Below, one piece after another: positions 15,522 through 23,903 of a DNA stretch of 64,000 nt. The stretch spans positions 3,968,001 to 4,032,000 of the forward strand of contig NZ_JAJVCN010000001.1 of the NCBI RefSeq assembly GCF_021390435.2, written 5' to 3'. The position numbers were made by a program, and so were the translations under genes. Below the pieces are notes generated by a model. The model was not told the DNA's origin. It saw only the letters and a list, made by a program, of their open reading frames with translations, and did no database searches. Source of the DNA: Kibdelosporangium philippinense. Lineage in GTDB: Bacteria > Actinomycetota > Actinomycetes > Mycobacteriales > Pseudonocardiaceae. Within the stretch, counting starts at the first letter, position 1. Every line of letters begins with the position of its first letter.

Positions 15522-16942
15522 AAATCCGACACGTAATCGGTGGCGAAGAGGTCGACTCGGTCGACGGAGCCACGTACGACAACATCGATCCGTACACGCG
15601 CCAGAGCTACGCCACGGTCGCCCGTGGCGGCGTGGGCGACATCGACGCCGCGATCACGGCTGCGAGGCGTGCGTTCGACGAAGGTCCATGGCCCCGGCTC
15701 GGGTTCACCGAACGCGGGCGGCTGCTGCACAAATTCGCCGACCTGGTCGAGCAGCACGCGGATGAGCTGGCCGAGGCCGAGAGCCGCGACATGGGCAAGC
15801 CGAAGTCCGTGGTCGCCGGGCACGACGCGCCACGCTCGGCGCAGAACATCCGGTTCTTCGCCGATCACGCCCGGCTCAGCCTGGCCGAGACCTTTCCGAG
15901 CGACACCGGGCACCACACGTACACGCGTTACGAATCCGCCGGGGTGGTAGCCGCGATCTCGCCGTGGAACTTCCCGATGATGCTCGCGACCTGGAAGATC
16001 GCCCCGGCGCTTGCCTGGGGAAACACGGTCGTGCTCAAGCCTGCCGAGGACACGCCGCACTCCGCGGCCATCCTGGGCAGGCTCGCCCTTGAGGCAGGCA
16101 TTCCCGAGGGCGTGCTCAACGTGGTCCTCGGCTTCGGTGACGCGGGCGCGGCGCTGGTCAAGGACCCGCGCATCGACCGGATCACGTTCACCGGCTCGTC
16201 GCTGACCGGCCGTTCCATCGCCGCGGCCGCGGCCGCGAACCTCACGCCGTACAGCTTCGAACTCGGTGGCAAGGGCGCCAACCTGGTGTTCGACGACGCC
16301 GACCTGGACAACGCGACCGATTGGGCGATTCGTGCCGCTTTCGGCAACACCGGCCAGGTGTGTCTCGCGGGTTCGCGGTTGTTCGTGCAGCGTGGCGTGT
16401 ACGACGAGTTCCTGACACGCTTCACGGCCGCGGCGGACGCGATGGTCCTGGGAGACCCGTCGCAGAAGCAGACCGGCCTTGGGCCACTGGCCAGCGAGAA
16501 GCACTTCGCCAAGGTCAGCGGGTACTTGCAGGAGGACGCATTGGCCGGTGCCACGGTCGTGACCGGCGGGCACGACCACGACTGGTTCATCCGGCCGACC
16601 GTGCTCACCGATGTCCCGGCGGACGCTCCCGTGCAGAAGGACGAGATCTTCGGTCCGATCGTCACGGTCACGCCGTTCGAGAACGAGCAGGAAGGAGTCG
16701 CGCTGGCCAACTCGACTCCGTACGGTCTGTCGGCGATGGTCTTCAGCGAGAACCTGCACCGGGCGCACCGGGTCTCCGCCGCTTTGTGCAGCGGAAACGT
16801 GTGGGTCAACTGCTTCTTCATCAGGGATCTGCGCGCACCGTTCGGCGGTGTGGGCGATTCGGGGGTCGGCAGGGAAGGCGGCTCGTTCAGCCGCGAGTTC
16901 TTCACCGAGCCGAAGACCGTAACCATGAACATCACAGGCTGA
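15518..16942 (+). CDS. Aldehyde dehydrogenase, 2-hydroxymuconic-semialdehyde dehydrogenase type
   Basis: 474 residues of the NAD(P)-dependent aldehyde dehydrogenase superfamily. Visible are ISPWNFPMMLATWKIAPALA, VVLKPAEDTP, FTGSSLTGR, the general base Glu in FELGGKGANLVF, the catalytic Cys in GNTGQVCLAGSRLF, and PFGGVGDSGVGREGG near the end. Beside an extradiol dioxygenase and a tautomerase the likely reaction is oxidation of a 2-hydroxymuconic semialdehyde to the dicarboxylate, feeding the oxalocrotonate branch. This role is inferred from context. It overlaps the transporter gene by four bases. Confidence 0.87.
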   Translation: MKIRHVIGGEEVDSVDGATYDNIDPYTRQSYATVARGGVGDIDAAITAARRAFDEGPWPRLGFTERGRLLHKFADLVEQHADELAEAESRDMGKPKSVVAGHDAPRSAQNIRFFADHARLSLAETFPSDTGHHTYTRYESAGVVAAISPWNFPMMLATWKIAPALAWGNTVVLKPAEDTPHSAAILGRLALEAGIPEGVLNVVLGFGDAGAALVKDPRIDRITFTGSSLTGRSIAAAAAANLTPYSFELGGKGANLVFDDADLDNATDWAIRAAFGNTGQVCLAGSRLFVQRGVYDEFLTRFTAAADAMVLGDPSQKQTGLGPLASEKHFAKVSGYLQEDALAGATVVTGGHDHDWFIRPTVLTDVPADAPVQKDEIFGPIVTVTPFENEQEGVALANSTPYGLSAMVFSENLHRAHRVSAALCSGNVWVNCFFIRDLRAPFGGVGDSGVGREGGSFSREFFTEPKTVTMNITG

Positions 16943-16969
16943 GCACCACTAGCTGGTTAGGATCTCCAC

Positions 16970-17545
16970 ATGTCGCTGCAGCACGCGCTCTTGGGAGTGT
17001 TGGAGGCACGCCCGATGAGCGGATACGACTTGGTCCAGTTCTTCGACAGTTCCACGGGCTGGATCTGGGCCGCACCGCAGAGCCAGATCTACCCGACTCT
17101 GCGGAGAATGGAGCGAGCCGGGCTGATCTCTGGCGACGACGAACCACGCGGGCCCAAGCTGACCAGGACCGTTTACAGCGTGACGCCGCAGGGCCGGACG
17201 GAACTCGAGCAGTGGCTGTCCACTCCGCACGACCCCGCGCCGCCACGCGATCCGTTCCTTGTGCAGGCGTTGAACTTCGACGAGATCGACGTGGAGAAGG
17301 CGCACGCCGTGCTCGAACAGTTCATCGCCGAGCAGGAGAAGTCGGCTGACGAGGCCGAAGCACACCGGGATCGGTTGCTCGCCAAGGACACCATGCTGCT
17401 CAAGGAACGGCTGACCCGGCGTGATCCGGCCGACCACGACCGGATCGCCCGGCTGAAAGCCCACGTGTTCGCCGGAGTCGCGGCAGTCGCGCGGACCCGT
17501 GCCGAATGGGCACGGGAAGGACAGCGACTGCTCACAGAGGACTGA
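16970..17545 (+). CDS. PadR-family transcriptional regulator
   Basis: 191 residues. An N-terminal winged helix (LQHALLGVLEARPMSGYDLVQFFDSS, QIYPTLRRMERAGLIS, YSVTPQGRTELEQWL) is followed by a long helical dimerisation domain rich in Lys, Glu and Arg, as in the Vir-like C-terminal half of PadR/VanR proteins. Such regulators often repress phenolic-acid genes and release DNA on binding the aromatic ligand. Its position 27 bases after the dehydrogenase and on the same strand makes it the best candidate for the operator at 13471-13525. That link is inferred. Confidence 0.85.
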   Translation: MSLQHALLGVLEARPMSGYDLVQFFDSSTGWIWAAPQSQIYPTLRRMERAGLISGDDEPRGPKLTRTVYSVTPQGRTELEQWLSTPHDPAPPRDPFLVQALNFDEIDVEKAHAVLEQFIAEQEKSADEAEAHRDRLLAKDTMLLKERLTRRDPADHDRIARLKAHVFAGVAAVARTRAEWAREGQRLLTED

Positions 17546-17603
17546 AAGAAAACCGCAAGATTTCCCGCTGCGACCGCAAGCCGGTTTTCCTACGATCCGG
17601 CGC

Positions 17604-18863
17604 ATGCGGGGTAATCGAGTGGTGTTGGGTGCTTTGCTGATCACAGCCGTGCTGAGCGGCTGTGGCAGCGAAGACAGCGCCCAAACAGGACAGTCCACAC
17701 CGAACAACACACCGGCGGTTCTGCCAGCGTCGCCGGTCAAACCGCCGCGTCAGGCGTTCGATCCGCCGAAGGTCTTCGAGCCGACCTCAGCCGAGTTCCC
17801 GTCGGGCACGTGGGGCGGCAACAACAAACCACGGGCGACGCTGTACGACGGCAACATCTACAGCGCCAACAACGAACAACTGCTCGCTCTCGACGGGGTC
17901 ACCGCGGAACTGCTGTGGTCAGTACCGGCGAAGGTGAAAGCCGTGACGAGCGGGACAAGCGCGCCACCGGTGGCCTACAAAGATCACATGTACGTGGCGT
18001 TCAGCGGTTTCCAGCCTTCGCAAGGCACAACGAAGCCGCACCCGCAGATCGAAGTGGTCTCGGTGGACGTCAAGACCGGCAAACCGGACTTCTCGACCAC
18101 GATCGACGTGGACCTCGACAGCACGATCTCCTCGGGCGACGGGGATGTCGCGATCGCGGGCGTGAGTGACACGTCCATTGTGGTCACGTACTTCAACGAC
18201 TCCGCGAGCCTCGGCCTGACGTACGCCGTCGACGCGGCAACTCACAACGTGCGGTGGCAGAAGGACAAGTTCCTGGCGAGCGAAGTGGACAGTGGGATGG
18301 TCGTCGGCAACGGCGGCAAACCGATGATCAGCTCGCCACGAACCCTGACCGGCGTCGCGGAGGCGGATGGCGCCGAGAAGTGGTCGACAGCTCTCGGTGG
18401 CTTCGGTACAACCCTGATGCCGATCTCGCCGAAGCTCGTCGCCAGCAGCCGAAAGCTCTACGACAGCCTTGACCACCAGTTCGACATCGTCGACGTGACC
18501 ACCGGCAAGGCCGTGTACAGCAAGTTCACCGATATCCCGACCACGTCCGGGTTCGACATCGAGTGCTTCTACGACCAAAGGTCGATCATCGCGTGTTCCG
18601 CCGGTGTCACGGTCGCGTTCGCCTTCGAAGCCGACAGCGTTGGCCCAAACCCGTTGTGGGAGATCAAAGACGAGGGTTCTCGGGCGGTTCCGTCGTTCAC
18701 CGCCGCCTACCACGACCTGCTTTACGGCACCGCCAACGGAAACCCGGTCGCGATCGACGCCAAGACCGGTAAGGACGCACCGGACAACCCAGGCGTCGCG
18801 CCAGCCCAGCTCGACAAATACCTGGCCACAGCCAGCGGCAAAACCTATAAGCCCACGAAATGA
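17604..18863 (+). CDS. PQQ-repeat (WD40-like) beta-propeller lipoprotein
   Basis: 419 residues. A type II signal peptide ends in the lipobox LSGC (MRGNRVVLGALLITAVLSGC), so the mature protein should be anchored outside the membrane by its Cys. The rest has propeller blades of the PQQ/WD40-like type: NIYSANNEQLLALDGVTAELLW, YAVDAATHNVRWQKD and GNPVAIDAKTGKD. Enzyme activity is not evident; it may be a scaffold or a ligand-binding protein. ATG at 17604 is chosen because the signal peptide begins there. A strong hairpin directly follows the stop. Confidence 0.75.
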   Translation: MRGNRVVLGALLITAVLSGCGSEDSAQTGQSTPNNTPAVLPASPVKPPRQAFDPPKVFEPTSAEFPSGTWGGNNKPRATLYDGNIYSANNEQLLALDGVTAELLWSVPAKVKAVTSGTSAPPVAYKDHMYVAFSGFQPSQGTTKPHPQIEVVSVDVKTGKPDFSTTIDVDLDSTISSGDGDVAIAGVSDTSIVVTYFNDSASLGLTYAVDAATHNVRWQKDKFLASEVDSGMVVGNGGKPMISSPRTLTGVAEADGAEKWSTALGGFGTTLMPISPKLVASSRKLYDSLDHQFDIVDVTTGKAVYSKFTDIPTTSGFDIECFYDQRSIIACSAGVTVAFAFEADSVGPNPLWEIKDEGSRAVPSFTAAYHDLLYGTANGNPVAIDAKTGKDAPDNPGVAPAQLDKYLATASGKTYKPTK

Positions 18864-18909
18864 CTCGTGAGTGGTTATCAGGGTTCTAACCCTGATAACC
18901 ACTCACGAG
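18864..18909. terminator. Bidirectional hairpin terminator, CTCGTGAGTG family
   Basis: A perfect 22-bp stem (18864-18885 with 18888-18909) and 2-base loop; arms begin CTCGTGAGTGGTTATC. It lies between the convergent lipoprotein and PurM-like genes, immediately after the lipoprotein stop and 6 bases before the other stop codon. No long T tract is present. Close relatives are at 43402, 47765 and 61294. Confidence 0.85.
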
Positions 18910-18915
18910 GGCTGA

Positions 18916-20019
18916 TCAGGTGACTTTGAATTCCTCGTCGTGGTATTCGATGCCCAGGGAAGGCACGGACACCGAACGGTCGCCTGCGACGACCTCACCT
19001 GCGACGATGGCGTCATATCCGGCGGCGCGGGCGATCTCGACGGTCTTGTCGGCGTCGTCGGCCGGGACGACCGCGACATAGCCGAAGCCCATGTTCAGGG
19101 TGGCGTACGACTCCGCGGCCGACATGCCTGCCTGCTTGGCGAGGAACTCGAGCACCTCAGGCACCTCGGGGACGCTGTCCAGCACGTACCGGACGTTCGT
19201 CGACGACCGCATCATCTTCAGCAGGCCGTGCCCGGTGATCGGGTTCAGGAAGTTCGGCCGCACGTCCGAAGCCAGCAACGCCCGGACGAACGCCGGGTAG
19301 AGCACGGACGGGTCGAGCAGCGCGGCGCCGAGATCGCGGCCACTCGGCAACGACGTCCGCAGCCCATTGGGAAGCTGGGAAGCGATCCGGCGGGCCAGTG
19401 ACGAGCCGTTGGTGTGCAGGCCGGAGCTGGGCAGCACGACAATTCGGTCGCCGGGCGTGACCGCGTCACCGAAAACCGCCTCGCGGCCTTCGGGCACCAC
19501 AGCCAGCGCGCTGCCGGCGAGTTCGATTCCGGCGCCGGTGAGCATTCCGGGCAGTGCGGGTGATTCGCCGCCGCCCCAGGTCGCTCCGGAGAGCTCGCAG
19601 GCTTTCTGCCAGCCAGCCAACAGTTCCAGCGACTTGCGTTCGTCGGAGTACCAAGCCGCGTCGCCGGTCGCGAAGTACGCGGTGACCACCATTGGGTTGG
19701 CGCCGACCGAGATCACGTCGTTCACGATCGCGGCAACCGCGTCGATCGCCACGTCCGCGAACCGGCTCTCGCCGGTGAGTGCCAGGTAATCCTCGGCGAT
19801 GACCGATTTGGTGCCGAGGCCCTCGGTCACCGTGGCCAGGGTGAGACCGCCGACCTTCAGCACGTACGCGGTCGAACCGCGCGAGCCGCTGACTTCCTCT
19901 GCGCCGTGCCCGGCGAGCAGGCCGCTCGTGGCTGCGGCGCGGCGCACCGCGTCCCGCTTGACCTTGTCCAGAATGGAATAGTCGACGCCCGCGCGCTGGT
20001 ACTCACCCAGGTTGGACAC
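18916..20019 (-). CDS. PurM-like (AIR synthase-related) protein
   Basis: 367 residues of the PurM/ThiL/SelD ATP-binding superfamily. It keeps the opening YQRAGVDYSILDKVKRDA, VTEGLGTKSVIAEDY (the GVGTK block), DAVAAIVNDVISVGANPM and GLHTNGSSLARRI. The block that in PurM reads GGETAEMPG is GGGESPALPG here, and several other active-site segments differ. It may be the cell's phosphoribosylformylglycinamidine cyclo-ligase or a paralogue with another substrate. It stands alone, with no pur genes nearby. GTG at 20019 is used, with AGGTG upstream. Confidence 0.68.
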   Translation of the reverse strand: MSNLGEYQRAGVDYSILDKVKRDAVRRAAATSGLLAGHGAEEVSGSRGSTAYVLKVGGLTLATVTEGLGTKSVIAEDYLALTGESRFADVAIDAVAAIVNDVISVGANPMVVTAYFATGDAAWYSDERKSLELLAGWQKACELSGATWGGGESPALPGMLTGAGIELAGSALAVVPEGREAVFGDAVTPGDRIVVLPSSGLHTNGSSLARRIASQLPNGLRTSLPSGRDLGAALLDPSVLYPAFVRALLASDVRPNFLNPITGHGLLKMMRSSTNVRYVLDSVPEVPEVLEFLAKQAGMSAAESYATLNMGFGYVAVVPADDADKTVEIARAAGYDAIVAGEVVAGDRSVSVPSLGIEYHDEEFKVT

Positions 20020-20072
20020 TTCTTGTCACACCTCGTCGAAAAAATCGGCTCCGGCCCGCCGGGATTTCCGCC

Positions 20073-20096
20073 GGGGCACTAGTACCTTAGTGCCCC
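20073..20096. promoter_or_regulatory. 9-bp inverted repeat upstream of the PurM-like gene
   Basis: GGGGCACTA (20073-20081) and TAGTGCCCC (20088-20096) form a perfect inverted repeat with a 6-base spacer, in the gap between the divergent PurM-like and penicillin-binding-protein genes. It could be an operator or a leader hairpin for the leftward gene. Confidence 0.4.
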
Positions 20097-20246
20097 CGAT
20101 GGGGTGATCGCCCCGCTGCCACCAGGCGATTTGTCACCGATACCCGAACCAGTGACCGGAGTCACCCGTCTCCTGTCTTGATTTCGTGTCTCCGTAATGC
20201 GTGCTTCGTCCATTCTGCCTGGTCAGCGAGGCGTACATTCGAGCCA

Positions 20247-22280
20247 GTGTCGGCTAGTCGAAATCTCGTCAAACTCGCTGTCGGTTGTGCCGCAGGCGGC
20301 GCACTGGTCGCTGGAATTCTGGCTCCGGTGACGATTAGCGCCGGTGTCGTCGCCGCTGACGTGAGCGATTCCGTCATCCAGATCACGCCAGCGTCGATAT
20401 CCACGGCGCTGCCCGGCGTGACCACGATCACCGACCGGAACGGCTCGCCGATCGCCACGATTTTCGACCAGTACCGGATCACTGTGCCCGGCGACAAGAT
20501 CTCCGCGGCGATGAAGAACGCCGTGGTGTCCATTGAGGACCGCCGGTTCTACCAGGAGCACGGGATCGACCCGCAAGGCGTCGCGCGGGCCGCGATCTCC
20601 GACGCGACCGGCGGCGACCACCAGGGCGGCTCGACCATCACCCAGCAGCTGGTCAAGAACTACCTGATCAACGTGGTCGACAAGGACAACCCGGCGGCGC
20701 AGGCAGCCGACCGCGCCGACAAGATCACCCGCAAGTTGAAAGAGGCCCGCTCGGCCATTGAGCTGGACAAGCACATGTCCAAGGACGAGATCCTGACCGA
20801 CTACCTCAACGTCGTGGAGTTCACCGGGAAGATCTACGGCGTCGAAGCCGCGGCCAGGGCCTATTTCGGCACCACAGCGGACAAACTGACCGTGGCACAG
20901 GCTGCGTTGCTCGCCGGGATGGTCAACAACCCCACCACGTTCAACCCGTACACCAAGGCTGTCAACGCGCAGCGCAGGCGTGACATCGTGATCGACTCGA
21001 TGCTCGCCAACAAGGCCATCGATCCGCAGACCGCCGCGCAGGCCAAGGCCGAACCGCTCGGCGTGACCGGGCCGAACGTGCCGCCGAGCACGTGCTTCAG
21101 CGCGCAACCGGACGCCGGGTTCTTCTGCCAGTACGCGCTGACCTACCTCCAGCAAGCCGGGATCACGCAGGAACAGCTGACCAACGGCGGGCTGACCATC
21201 AAGACCACAATGGACGCCCACGTCAGCGAGGCGGCCAAGTCCGCTGTGGAAGGCAACGTGCCGACCAAGCAGCCCGGTATCGCCAACACGATGGCGATCA
21301 TCTCCCCCGGCAGCACGTCCCACGAGATCCTCGCCCTGGTGGCCAACCGCAACCTCGGTACCGACCAGAGCCAGGGCCAGACCACACGCAACCTGGTCAC
21401 CGAGGTCAGCGATCCGTTCGGCGGCGGCTCGACGTTCAAGATCTTCACGGCGGCCGCGGCACTGGAATCCGGCAAGGCCACCCTCGACACCCCGCTGCCG
21501 AACCCGCCGAGCCAGTGTTTCCAGATGCCTGGCAACCAGAAGTGCTACACCGTGCGCAACGACGGCAACTACTCGGACCCGATCTCGCTGACCACCGGCC
21601 TCGCCACGTCGCCGAACACCGCGTTCGTCGGGCTGGAGCTGCAGGTCGGCGTGCCGGAAGTGGTGAAGATGGCGTCCCGGCTTGGTTTGCGTACGACCAT
21701 GCAGACCAACGACGCGGGGGCCAAGCCCGACCCCAATTCCAAGGACCCGCAGCGCAGCCAGACACAGACCGACTATTTCCAGGACAAGCCGTCATTCACC
21801 CTCGGCAACAGCCCGATCAGCCCACTCGAGATGGCCAACGTGCCCGCGACGCTGATGAGCGGCGGTGTCTGGTGCGCGCCGACGCCGATCCTGTCGGTGA
21901 CCGACGCGGCCGGAAACCCCGTCAACTACCAAACTCCCGCGTGCGAGCAGGCCATTTCCAGCGATGTGGCCAGCACTTTGATGACCGGCCTCAGCCAGGA
22001 CACGGTCAGCGGCACGACCGCGGCCGCCGCTCACGCCGCTGGCTGGACACGTCCGGACGTCGGCAAGACCGGTACCACGCAGACCAACGAGTCGGTCGTG
22101 TTCGTTGGTGGCGTTGAGAACTACGCGGTGTCGTCGCTGGTCTTCGCGGACGGCAACAAGCCAGGGACTATCTGCCCAGGAAACCCCGTGCGCATCGGCA
22201 ACTGCGGACATGGCGCGTTCGGCGGTACGGTAGCCGCACCGCCCTACTTCAAGGCGATGCAGGCGATTCTGGGGAGATGA
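20247..22280 (+). CDS. Class A penicillin-binding protein (GT51 glycosyltransferase + transpeptidase)
   Basis: About 677 residues. After an N-terminal membrane anchor (LAVGCAAGGALVAGILAPVTI) the glycosyltransferase-51 domain shows SIEDRRFYQEHGIDPQGVARA and GGSTITQQLVKN. The penicillin-binding transpeptidase follows with the SxxK motif in GGGSTFKIF, SPN in TSPNTAFVG and KTG in VGKTGTTQTNES. It polymerises glycan strands from lipid II and cross-links stem peptides outside the membrane. GTG at 20247 is chosen because the anchor begins soon after; a TTG at 20178 would add a Cys- and Trp-containing leader. The GNAT gene starts two bases after its stop, so they form an operon. Confidence 0.9.
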   Translation: MSASRNLVKLAVGCAAGGALVAGILAPVTISAGVVAADVSDSVIQITPASISTALPGVTTITDRNGSPIATIFDQYRITVPGDKISAAMKNAVVSIEDRRFYQEHGIDPQGVARAAISDATGGDHQGGSTITQQLVKNYLINVVDKDNPAAQAADRADKITRKLKEARSAIELDKHMSKDEILTDYLNVVEFTGKIYGVEAAARAYFGTTADKLTVAQAALLAGMVNNPTTFNPYTKAVNAQRRRDIVIDSMLANKAIDPQTAAQAKAEPLGVTGPNVPPSTCFSAQPDAGFFCQYALTYLQQAGITQEQLTNGGLTIKTTMDAHVSEAAKSAVEGNVPTKQPGIANTMAIISPGSTSHEILALVANRNLGTDQSQGQTTRNLVTEVSDPFGGGSTFKIFTAAAALESGKATLDTPLPNPPSQCFQMPGNQKCYTVRNDGNYSDPISLTTGLATSPNTAFVGLELQVGVPEVVKMASRLGLRTTMQTNDAGAKPDPNSKDPQRSQTQTDYFQDKPSFTLGNSPISPLEMANVPATLMSGGVWCAPTPILSVTDAAGNPVNYQTPACEQAISSDVASTLMTGLSQDTVSGTTAAAAHAAGWTRPDVGKTGTTQTNESVVFVGGVENYAVSSLVFADGNKPGTICPGNPVRIGNCGHGAFGGTVAAPPYFKAMQAILGR

Positions 22281-22281
22281 C

Positions 22282-22794
22282 ATGCATTTACGCCCGGTCA
22301 CCGAGGCAGATCTGGCCATGTTCCAGCGATACCTCACCGAACCGGGCCTGATCGGCCCGGACTGGCGTGGGTTCCGGGACGCGCAGGAACCCGCTAGGCG
22401 GTTCGCGCGCGACGGGTTCCTCGGCGAGGACGGCGGCCGATTGATCGTCGACGTCGACGGGCAGGCGGCCGGGAACGTTGGCTGGCGCAAGGGTTCGTAC
22501 GTGCCACCGGCGTTCTATTGGGAAATCGGCATTGTGCTGCTGCCGGAGTGGCGCGGCAAGGGCTTCGGCTGGCGGGCGCAGGCGATGCTGTGTGGCTACC
22601 TGTTCGAACACACTCCGGTGCAACGGATCCAGGCAGGCACCCATCCCGAGAACACCGCTGAGCAGCGGGCGTTGGAGAAGGCCGGGTTCCAGCTGGAAGG
22701 CGTGATCAGGGCGTGTGAGTTTCGTGCCGGTCAGTGGCAGGACGGTCTGCTGTATAGCCGTCTTCGCGGTGACGCTCCCGTGAATCCACAATAG
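22282..22794 (+). CDS. GNAT acetyltransferase, RimJ/RimL-like
   Basis: 170 residues. The fold is shown by LRPVTEADLAMFQRYL at the start, LLPEWRGKGFGWRAQAMLCGYLF (the acetyl-CoA pyrophosphate loop) and AGTHPENTAEQRALEKAGFQLEGVIR, typical of RimJ/RimL-type N-acetyltransferases. The acceptor is unknown. It follows the penicillin-binding protein by one base. Its 3' end overlaps the convergent VanZ-like gene by 89 bases. Confidence 0.82.
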   Translation: MHLRPVTEADLAMFQRYLTEPGLIGPDWRGFRDAQEPARRFARDGFLGEDGGRLIVDVDGQAAGNVGWRKGSYVPPAFYWEIGIVLLPEWRGKGFGWRAQAMLCGYLFEHTPVQRIQAGTHPENTAEQRALEKAGFQLEGVIRACEFRAGQWQDGLLYSRLRGDAPVNPQ

Positions 22795-23839
22795 ACAACC
22801 TAGCGAGCACACCGGACAGTCCTCGGTGCGAGCGTGGCCACACGAGCACGAAAGCGCCTGCCGCCAAGACGAAAGCGACGAACCCGAGCACGGGGATCTG
22901 CGGGATCAGTCCCATGCAAATGAAGTAGCCCGTGCCGCCGGTCAGCAGGGCGATCACGATCCTCGCGCCCGCTGGGCGGCCGTCCGGGCGGACCCTGGCC
23001 AGCCGGACAGCGCGCTGTCCGATCGTGCCCGCGTCTTTGCCAAGGGACGGCAGCACCAAGAGCAGGAACACGGGCACCCACTGGATGAACACCGAGGTGA
23101 TCCACAGATCCTGGATCATCGGTCCGTTGAAGACATACCGGCTCACCACGTTGATCGTTCCGAAGAGGAACGTGCCGAACAGGTAGACCGACACCAGGTC
23201 CAGCATCATGCCGAGCAACCGGCGCCACGCGGTCACCGGCCGGGCCGCGGTCGGCGGCGCTGTCGGCTTGCGACCGGCCAGTGGCCTGAGGATCGGCGCG
23301 ATCGCGACACCGACCGCGGTACCCAGGGTGTTGGTGATCAGATCGTCCACGTCGAACAGACGATATGGGCACGGGAACAGGAACCAGTTTCCGGTCAGCT
23401 GCGTGAACTCCACGAGCAGCGAGACGCCGAACCCGATCACGATCGTACTGGCGGCGCTACGGCCGAAGAACTGCTTCAGGAACGCACCAAGGGGCACGAA
23501 CAGGAAGATGTTGAAGACCGTCTGCTGCACCGCGGGGTTGTGGAGGTAGGCCATGACACCCGTGCCGCGCTGTTCGTGCCGGATGTCGGTCAGGAACTGC
23601 ATCACGTTGAGCTGTGGCGAGGTCAACGCCTGGTGCTGCAGGCACCACGTCTCGTTGATCTGCGGCAGCGGGAGCAAGGTGTAAGTCATGATCGCCAGTG
23701 CGTAGATCACGAAACCGACCGCGAGCAGGATCCGGCCGAACCCGAGCTCGCCCCGGCGCCGGTAGCTCACCACGACGAACGGCAGGGACAACAGGACAGC
23801 AAGGAAACACCCGCCGACAATCGCGATCACCGCAGACAT
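22706..23839 (-). CDS. VanZ-like and RDD-domain membrane protein
   Basis: About 377 residues with eight or more hydrophobic segments. The first half is VanZ-like: four helices with FNIFLFVPLGAFLKQFFG, VSLLVEFTQL and RLFDVDDLITNTLGTAVG. The second half begins with WRRLLGMMLDLVSVYLFG and later has SLGKDAGTIGQRAVRLARV, the RDD-domain pattern. VanZ proteins are linked to glycopeptide (teicoplanin) tolerance; RDD proteins are membrane proteins of varied role. The fusion is seen in actinobacteria. ATG at 23839 is chosen because a longer form adds a polar leader. The last ~30 residues overlap the GNAT gene on the other strand. Confidence 0.8.
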   Translation of the reverse strand: MSAVIAIVGGCFLAVLLSLPFVVVSYRRRGELGFGRILLAVGFVIYALAIMTYTLLPLPQINETWCLQHQALTSPQLNVMQFLTDIRHEQRGTGVMAYLHNPAVQQTVFNIFLFVPLGAFLKQFFGRSAASTIVIGFGVSLLVEFTQLTGNWFLFPCPYRLFDVDDLITNTLGTAVGVAIAPILRPLAGRKPTAPPTAARPVTAWRRLLGMMLDLVSVYLFGTFLFGTINVVSRYVFNGPMIQDLWITSVFIQWVPVFLLLVLPSLGKDAGTIGQRAVRLARVRPDGRPAGARIVIALLTGGTGYFICMGLIPQIPVLGFVAFVLAAGAFVLVWPRSHRGLSGVLARLSIVDSRERHREDGYTADRPATDRHETHTP

Positions 23840-23903
23840 CACGCGGTAGGTAATACCGGTATGCGCCGCACCCGGCAACTCGGGGCGCCGCTAACTTTGG
23901 TGG

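Noticed and set aside
9672..17545. The cluster as a complete, standard catechol meta-cleavage pathway
   Set aside because: 4-Hydroxy-2-oxovalerate aldolase is missing, and the acetaldehyde-dehydrogenase-like and aldolase-like proteins lack key residues, so the standard label would mislead.
20073..20096. Inverted repeat as a CIRCE (HrcA) heat-shock element
   Set aside because: The sequence GGGGCACTA-N6-TAGTGCCCC lacks the CIRCE arms (TTAGCACTC / GAGTGCTAA) and the 9-base spacer.
22706..22794. 89-bp overlap of GNAT and VanZ-RDD genes as an annotation error
   Set aside because: Both C-termini are open and plausible; the overlap only involves the variable tail of the VanZ-RDD protein, so both are kept.
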